Assembly (NCBI RefSeq): GCF_021347895.1 | Contig: NC_067125.1 | Span: forward strand, 24,903,621-24,967,620 | DNA length: 64,000 bases | Origin: Acanthochromis polyacanthus | Taxonomy: Eukaryota; Chordata; Actinopteri; Pomacentridae | Direction of reading: 5' to 3' | Notes under the pieces: generated by a model | What the model saw: only the letters and a program-made list of their open reading frames with translations | The model's database searches: none | What the model was told of the DNA's origin: nothing | Part shown: positions 1 to 64,000 of the stretch, in pieces | Layout of the letters: each line of letters begins with the position of its first letter | Position numbering within the stretch: position 1 is the first letter of the stretch | Program-made: the position numbers and the translations under genes

Positions 1-480
1 TAGGGTTTTCTTTTTAAATGTTTCACCACCTTTTAATGCTTAATTTTCTTTTTAAATGCTTCATTGCATTTTCTGTTTAAAGGTTAGGGTTTATTGTCTT
101 TAAGATTTAATTTTTAAATCAATTTATTTCTTTTTAAAGGTTTAATCATCTAATGAAATGTTTTGTATTTTTTTAATGTTTAATATTCTTCTTGTTTAAT
201 TGTATTTTTAAATGTTTATCAAAATATTTAATCTTTAATGTTTAATATTTTGTTTAAAAATGTTTAATTTCATAATTACATGTTTTGCATCTTCTGTTTA
301 ACTATCTAAATATTTTGTCTGTTTATATATAATTTAATTGTATTTAATGTTTAAATTTTTTTTAAAGTTTTATTGTATTAAATGTATTTTTCCTTTGATC
401 TAATTGGTTGTTTAAGGTAATTTATTTCTTTATTTTTTTCTGTCAAGATTTTAACCCCAACCTTAAAAATAAAACAAACC
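1..480. repeat. AT-rich degenerate tandem repeat
   Basis: Many imperfect copies of a T-rich motif of the form TTCTTTTTAAATGTTTAAT, with no fixed period. It lies within mark4 intron 11. No coding potential. Confidence 0.6.
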
Positions 481-2170
481 CTTAAATCGCAATAAAAATA
501 CTTCTGTTGTCACAATCATGAGTTCGTCAGTTATTCAGTTTATCAATTCAGCTTTATATGTTTAGCACCTTTCACACAGATGACAAAATTAAACAAGCAA
601 AGAGAAAAAAATATGATTAAAACTCAAAAACTTATTTAAAAAAAGATTAAACATGGTAATAAAATATGTTGTGTTCAGAGGATGGAGAGAGATTATTGAA
701 GTCTTCTTGGACTCACACAGTAAATCATTTAAAATAGAAACTTGATATTCAATCTAAGGAAACTGGAAACTGCAGAGCAACAGAAGAACCAACAATATCT
801 CCTGTCTTCTCCTTTAATGAGTCAACTCTTCTAGTACTTTCAGATCAAAGAACTACAGACTCTTCACAACTTGCTCAAACTCTTGGTACAGGCCCTCACC
901 ACACGGGTCAAGAAGGTTTCCTTCTCATTTCTACTCTGAAGCTCACTTTCTCCTGCTCAAACTGCTGACAAATGTTTCTGCTGCTATAAAGTCTGGTCTC
1001 CAGAACTTCCTAAAAACTCTCAAAGTCTCTTCTGCTGCAGGTTGCTTTGTAGAAATGTTACAGAAAACCTCACTAAACCACATGGAGGGGCCTCAAGATA
1101 GTCATCCAAATGAAACCGTACAAAAACCAAACAAGCACAACCCAAACGTTAAAGTCTCCTGCAGCCTACCAGAGAACCTCTTTAGACAGAGAATCAGGAC
1201 AGGAACTCTTACCTTCTGGACAACCAACGTTGGTTCACAAACAAGAATACAGAATGTGTCTGACCAAAAATCTCTAAAGACTTATTACAGCCAAGATAAA
1301 GACACAACTCAGCTGCACCAAAATCCACTAATCACTGGACACATTAGCACCCTGTGCTAACTGTGGCTAAAGAACCACATTTACCAAGACAACTATACAG
1401 TACAAAGCCCTGAAACACACCAAGAAACACATTAAAGAAGATTTTACTGCTGGAAGCTGCAAGCCAACACCTAAAGAACAAACTAAAGCGACGGAGCCGA
1501 ACCCGGTTCAGTGAAGAGAAGCAGAGGAAATGTTTGACTGCAGACATAAAGCAGGAAGACTCTGAGCTGCTCAGGTGTTCCTGGTCACACCAAGCAGCCA
1601 CCTGGACAGGCAATAGGAACACAGCTTACTGGAAGTCCAGAGGGCTGGCTTAGTGAAGGAAATTTAGTTTAAAGTTGAAGCAGAAAGTTAACAGAGAAAG
1701 TTGAAAACCACCTTCTGATACCTGAAATGTCTGAGTTTTCACACACAGAACGCCTGAACATGTCAAACTGGTTCCATAGTAGAACCTTCACTGTAAAAAC
1801 GTCATAGTATGGTGTGTTGCTCAAAAAACATTACGACTCTAGGGTCACCGAGGAGCGACACAAAAACAAAACAAACACTGGTTTCCAGTGAGTTAGGTGG
1901 CTATTCATTTGAAAGAGTAAGTTTACAACAACACAACATGTGAGCAGAAAAATCATAAAGTCTGTCTTTAGTTCAGCTGAAAATATTAGTTTTTGTCTTT
2001 TTTATTGACCAAACTTTTCAGGAAGTAGATGAAGAATAACTAAAGCTCTCATGTAGAAGTCCAACCTATTTTGGATCCTTGTGGAGAGTTTAATGTTAGA
2101 GTTTGTAAAGCTGTTGAGTTTTTAGAGTCACATGAATTGTTTTGACATTTAATAGTTTAGTGTCTGATTG
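481..2170. other. intron 11 sequence without recognised feature
   Basis: No splice-flanked exon resembling the mark4 spacer was found on the minus strand. The two open frames here (about 100 codons or less) show no recognisable domain. Confidence 0.5.
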
Positions 2171-2179
2171 TAATTCTGT

Positions 2180-2840
2180 CCATACATCCATTCTCTGTAG
2201 ACCGCTTTATCCTCACTAGGGTCGCAGGTAGCTGATGTAGTGTTCATTTGTTGTCATAGTTACAGTGACGCCGTGCCGCTATCTGGCAATGATACAGAAA
2301 TCTTTAGCAAATCCGTGAATCCAGACTATAAGCCACATCACTGCCAATATCTAATCCGTTGGCCCTTGTGTAATTTCCGACATTCTCTGAAAATTTCATC
2401 CAAATATGTTCATCCGTTTTTGAGTAATGTTGCTGACAGACGGATAGACAGACGGACAGACAAACATCGATCGTGACACAACTCTGCCGTTCCTTGGTGG
2501 AGTTACAATCAACATTTGGTCATGGCTGTGACAAAAAAAATACCCTCAAGCAGCAAAACATGAACAAGAATAACAACCCAAGAAATTAGCTTCTCTTACA
2601 GTGGCTAATGCTATGCTAACGGGTAGCGGTTAAGTTAGAAGGCAGCCACAGAGTCTGGAAAACAATAACTAATAATGCTGTAAGATATGAACCTTAGTTG
2701 ACAATAAATTGATCAATCTCAGTTGATTTTACATCATAGAGAAGATATTTTAAGCACTCCTATTTCTATTTTACATTTTCAGTCATAGTCACCCTTATTG
2801 ATAAGCAACAAAAACACACATCGGTCGATCCCTAATACAT
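2180..2840. repeat. cluster of three dispersed repeat fragments
   Basis: 2180-2227 is a fragment of the repeat seen in full at 40480-40850 (CCGCTTTATCCTCACTAGGG). 2228-2500 is the reverse complement of the repeat at 28930-29170. 2540-2835 matches 35140-35430 and ends in CGGTCGATCCCTA, which resembles the terminus of a hAT-like element. Confidence 0.65.
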
Positions 2841-2900
2841 ACATACAGTGTAATTGATATATTTTATGTAAAAACAGAAGAAAAACGAGTTCATACGCAC

Positions 2901-61491
<58,591 letters not shown>

Positions 61492-62510
61492 GTTCGTCCC
61501 TGAGTGCGCTCCAGGAAGAAAGATTAAAAAGGAAAGGAAAAAAAGTGGGTTTTGTGTTCACAGTGGGTCACAAAAACAACCCGGGATCTGCCTGTGTATG
61601 AGCCTCACTCTTCATACGATCCTCATTGTTAGGGTCAGTAAAGGCAGCACGGATCACCAACACAGTGATCCAGCTCAAACTGATGCGTAAAAACAAAGTG
61701 TTCCGCTACATCCACCTCATGTCTGCGTGGGTTCTAACGGTGCCGGCCCAGTCACAAGAGCACTCTGAAATCCCCCCCACTCAGCTTCTCACTTTCCCCC
61801 AAATCCCTCCCAGACGCTACCGGATCATCTCCACTGGATCTTTACCGAAACACTCCCGGTGGCCACCTCCGGCTGCATCGTCTTCAGGTGAGAAAAAGAG
61901 CAGAACCGGACCATGGAGGCAGCAGATGGAGGGTAAATAAGAGCTGGAGGTCTGGGTTCAGAGAGGGGGGAGTCTGTTTCCCGGTGGCGAGCTAACGAGA
62001 GGTTTCTGGGTGTCAAGGCGGAGAAACGGCCGCTTAAAGAGGAACCGGAACCCGCTCAGAGCGCATTTCCAGACGCGGTGAGGTGTTCACGGCCCTGGGA
62101 GGACAAATCAATGGTTGTGTTGAAAGAAAGCGGCGGATGTGCAGCAGCTTTCCCCGGTGGTTCTCCTCGGTCCGGTCCGCCCTTTAGCTGCTCTCATTCC
62201 GCTCGGCTCTGAAACGTGTCCCCAGTGGCGGAAACGCGGCGCTGGTTTACCGATCAGAGAGGAGAAATAAAAACCGGGATCCGGTCCTTCCGCCCGGAAA
62301 AACACCGTGACAAGAGCAGAAAGAGAAAAACGGACGTCAGAACGACAGAAAAGGCAGGGCTGCTGCTGCGTCGGTGGCCGCGCACACGCACATGGACGCG
62401 CGCATGCTCGTCTGGTCTCTCTCTCTCCTCTGTTCGCTCGTGGTGCCTTCAGGTGTTCCGCGAAAAAAATCCGAGAAAACTGCCACTTGCCAATTAAAGC
62501 CACAATTAAC
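61492..62510 (-). promoter_or_regulatory. probable mark4 5' UTR and CpG-rich promoter
   Basis: The sequence upstream of the mark4 start becomes GC- and CpG-rich, most strongly at about 62030-62470, and then drops sharply into AT-rich DNA after 62510. A vertebrate kinase gene usually starts in such a CpG island. No TATA box or transcription start can be fixed, and the UTR may contain a further intron. Open frames here on both strands look like CpG-island by-products. Confidence 0.5.
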
Positions 62511-62965
62511 TGAATTATAAGTTATTTTTCCAAACTATCTTACATACATATTCATATAAACAACCATAAAAATGCAAGTAAATGTCATTTTCATGATAAT
62601 ATTTCAGGGTTTTCTCCCTCCTGGTAAACAACAACAACAACTCCTTTCTTCTTCACATCATTATCGCCTCCTGGTGGCTAAAATCCATCAATTTCTCAGA
62701 GAAAATTAGTTCTTTCTACACATTTTGTGCCTCTTCTAGATTTTTTATGTTCATTTTCCCCCAAAATTGTTGTCTTTAAAGATTACATAAATTGTAATTA
62801 TTTATTATGCGTTCTTGTTGTTATTGTTGTTTGTTTATCTCTTCTCCTTTGTAAATAATGTGTTTTGCTTGTTCTGTAAATAAAGTTGTGGTCTTTCCAT
62901 TGAGGCTTTGGCAAATTAATTTGAATTAAAGTGACTTTGTAAGATTATTATAGCGTTGTCCACAT
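62511..62965. other. AT-rich sequence upstream of the mark4 CpG block
   Basis: No gene was recognised on either strand. The drop in GC at 62510 marks the edge of the CpG-rich block. Confidence 0.45.
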
Positions 62966-62969
62966 GTTG

Positions 62970-63873
62970 CAGGTGTCAAACATGAGGCCCGTGGGCCAAA
63001 ACCGGCCCTCCAGAGGGTCCAATCCAGCCCGACTTTGTAAAGAGTAAAAATTATAGAGAAAACATCAACTACAAAATATAAATTAGTCAAACTATATATA
63101 AAATAGAGACCATGATGAATTGTTTTGATCATAAAGTAAAATACTAGTTTTCCCATTGTGCTTTTGTCATTTTGTTTCTCATTTTTGTAATATTTTGTGT
63201 CATTTTTGTCTGACTTTTGTTATTTTTTGTCTCTCGTGTTTTTTTCTTATTTTTGTCATTTTGTGTTTCGCTTTAATCATTATTTTGTGTTGTTTTGTGT
63301 TTTGGTCTTGTCTATTTTTGTCGTTTTGTTGCTTTTTTGTCGTTTTTGTGTAATTTGTATCATTTTTTGTCCTGTTTTTGGCCATTTTTGTCGCTTTGTA
63401 ACTTTTCTGTCAAATCTTTTGTCTCTTTTGTCTTGTTTTGTGCTATTTGTCTCATTCTTTGTCATTCTGTTTCTCACTTTTGTAGTATTTTGTCTTGCTT
63501 TTGTTGTTGGTGGTCTTTTTTTGTCTGACTTTTGTCGTTTTGGTCACAAAGTAAAACACTATATCATTCAGTTCCAGATAGCTATGACTAAATGTTTTGT
63601 GCCTTTTTGTAGAAACTCTGTGATCTGTAAGTTGTAATGTGTAAATGATAAACTGAGGCATAATGTTGTTGAAACTGAATTTATTTTTCTTAAGACATTT
63701 CAGGTTGTTCATGATGTTTTGTAAAAAGATAATTCCTTGAATGTAAACAGTTTCAGAATGTACGTTTTTGCACCTAAACAAAGGAAAAAATAGGAGTTGT
63801 GCTTATTTATAGGTTATTATGCTGGGATTTTTCTGGTCACTTGACATCAAATTGGGCTGAATGTGGCCCCTAA
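62970..63873 (+). mobile_element. hAT-type MITE carrying a minisatellite
   Basis: The left end is CAGGTGTCAAACATGAGGCC. 63155-63540 is filled with TTTTTGTCATTTTGTGTCTC-type units. The right part runs from CATTCAGTTCCAG through GGTCACTTGACATCAAATTG; the terminal bases appear lost. It is related to the copies at 45355-45749 and 46660-48480. Confidence 0.75.
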
Positions 63874-64000
63874 ATGCAATCAGCTCACATTAAAAGAACG
63901 TCCTGCAAACTGTTAGCTCAGAAACATCCTCAGAGCATTGCAGGAAAAACATGTTTCACCTTTGTTATATGTATCCCAATACAAGAACATTTCATAAAGG

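Noticed and set aside
1..2900. Further mark4 exons (spacer region)
   Set aside because: No minus-strand segment with AG/GT borders encodes a MARK4-like serine-rich spacer.
62108..62503. 131-codon minus-strand frame upstream of mark4
   Set aside because: It lies in the CpG block, has no domain and is not joined in frame to the recognised start; more likely UTR or promoter.

Overview
The window is vertebrate nuclear DNA, almost certainly from a ray-finned (teleost) fish. Protein-coding sequence is broken into short exons with GT/AG borders, the DNA between them is AT-rich, and it is full of Tc1/mariner, hAT, piggyBac-like and Harbinger-like elements, a tRNA-derived SINE and minisatellites of the fish type. 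No bacterial or viral gene organisation is visible. The one real host gene is the 5' part of mark4 (MAP/microtubule affinity-regulating kinase 4) on the minus strand. Eleven coding exons can be placed from 61491 down to 2901. They join in frame to 370 codons: a short N-terminus, the complete Ser/Thr kinase domain and the UBA domain. The spacer and the C-terminal KA1 domain must lie beyond position 1. A CpG-rich block at about 61.7-62.5 kb is the likely promoter and 5' UTR. Introns 1 (28.8 kb) and 3 (20.5 kb) make up most of the window. Layout from low to high coordinates: 1-2.9 kb is intron 11 with dispersed repeat fragments. From 2.9 to 10.7 kb lie exons 11 to 4, interrupted by an intact Tc1 element (transposase reading frame of up to 350 codons) and by a 33-bp minisatellite present in opposite orientations on the two sides of exon 8. 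From 10.7 to 31.1 kb is intron 3: a 0.7-kb purine tract, seven blocks of a 21-bp minisatellite (one split by a Harbinger-like element), a satellite of about 217 bp in inverted arms, and several MITEs. Exons 3 and 2 follow at 31.1-32.6 kb. Intron 1 (32.6-61.4 kb) holds fold-back MITEs, hAT elements, a second purine tract, a nested SINE/hAT/MULE-like complex and two decayed Tc1 copies. Exon 1 and the CpG region follow, and a hAT copy carrying a minisatellite ends the window. Long open frames inside the repeat blocks are by-products of repeat periods divisible by three (21 and 33 bp) or of purine tracts, and are not genes. The most unusual pattern is that several minisatellite tracts lie exactly between direct duplications of the sequence they interrupt. 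I did not find a convincing new gene system.
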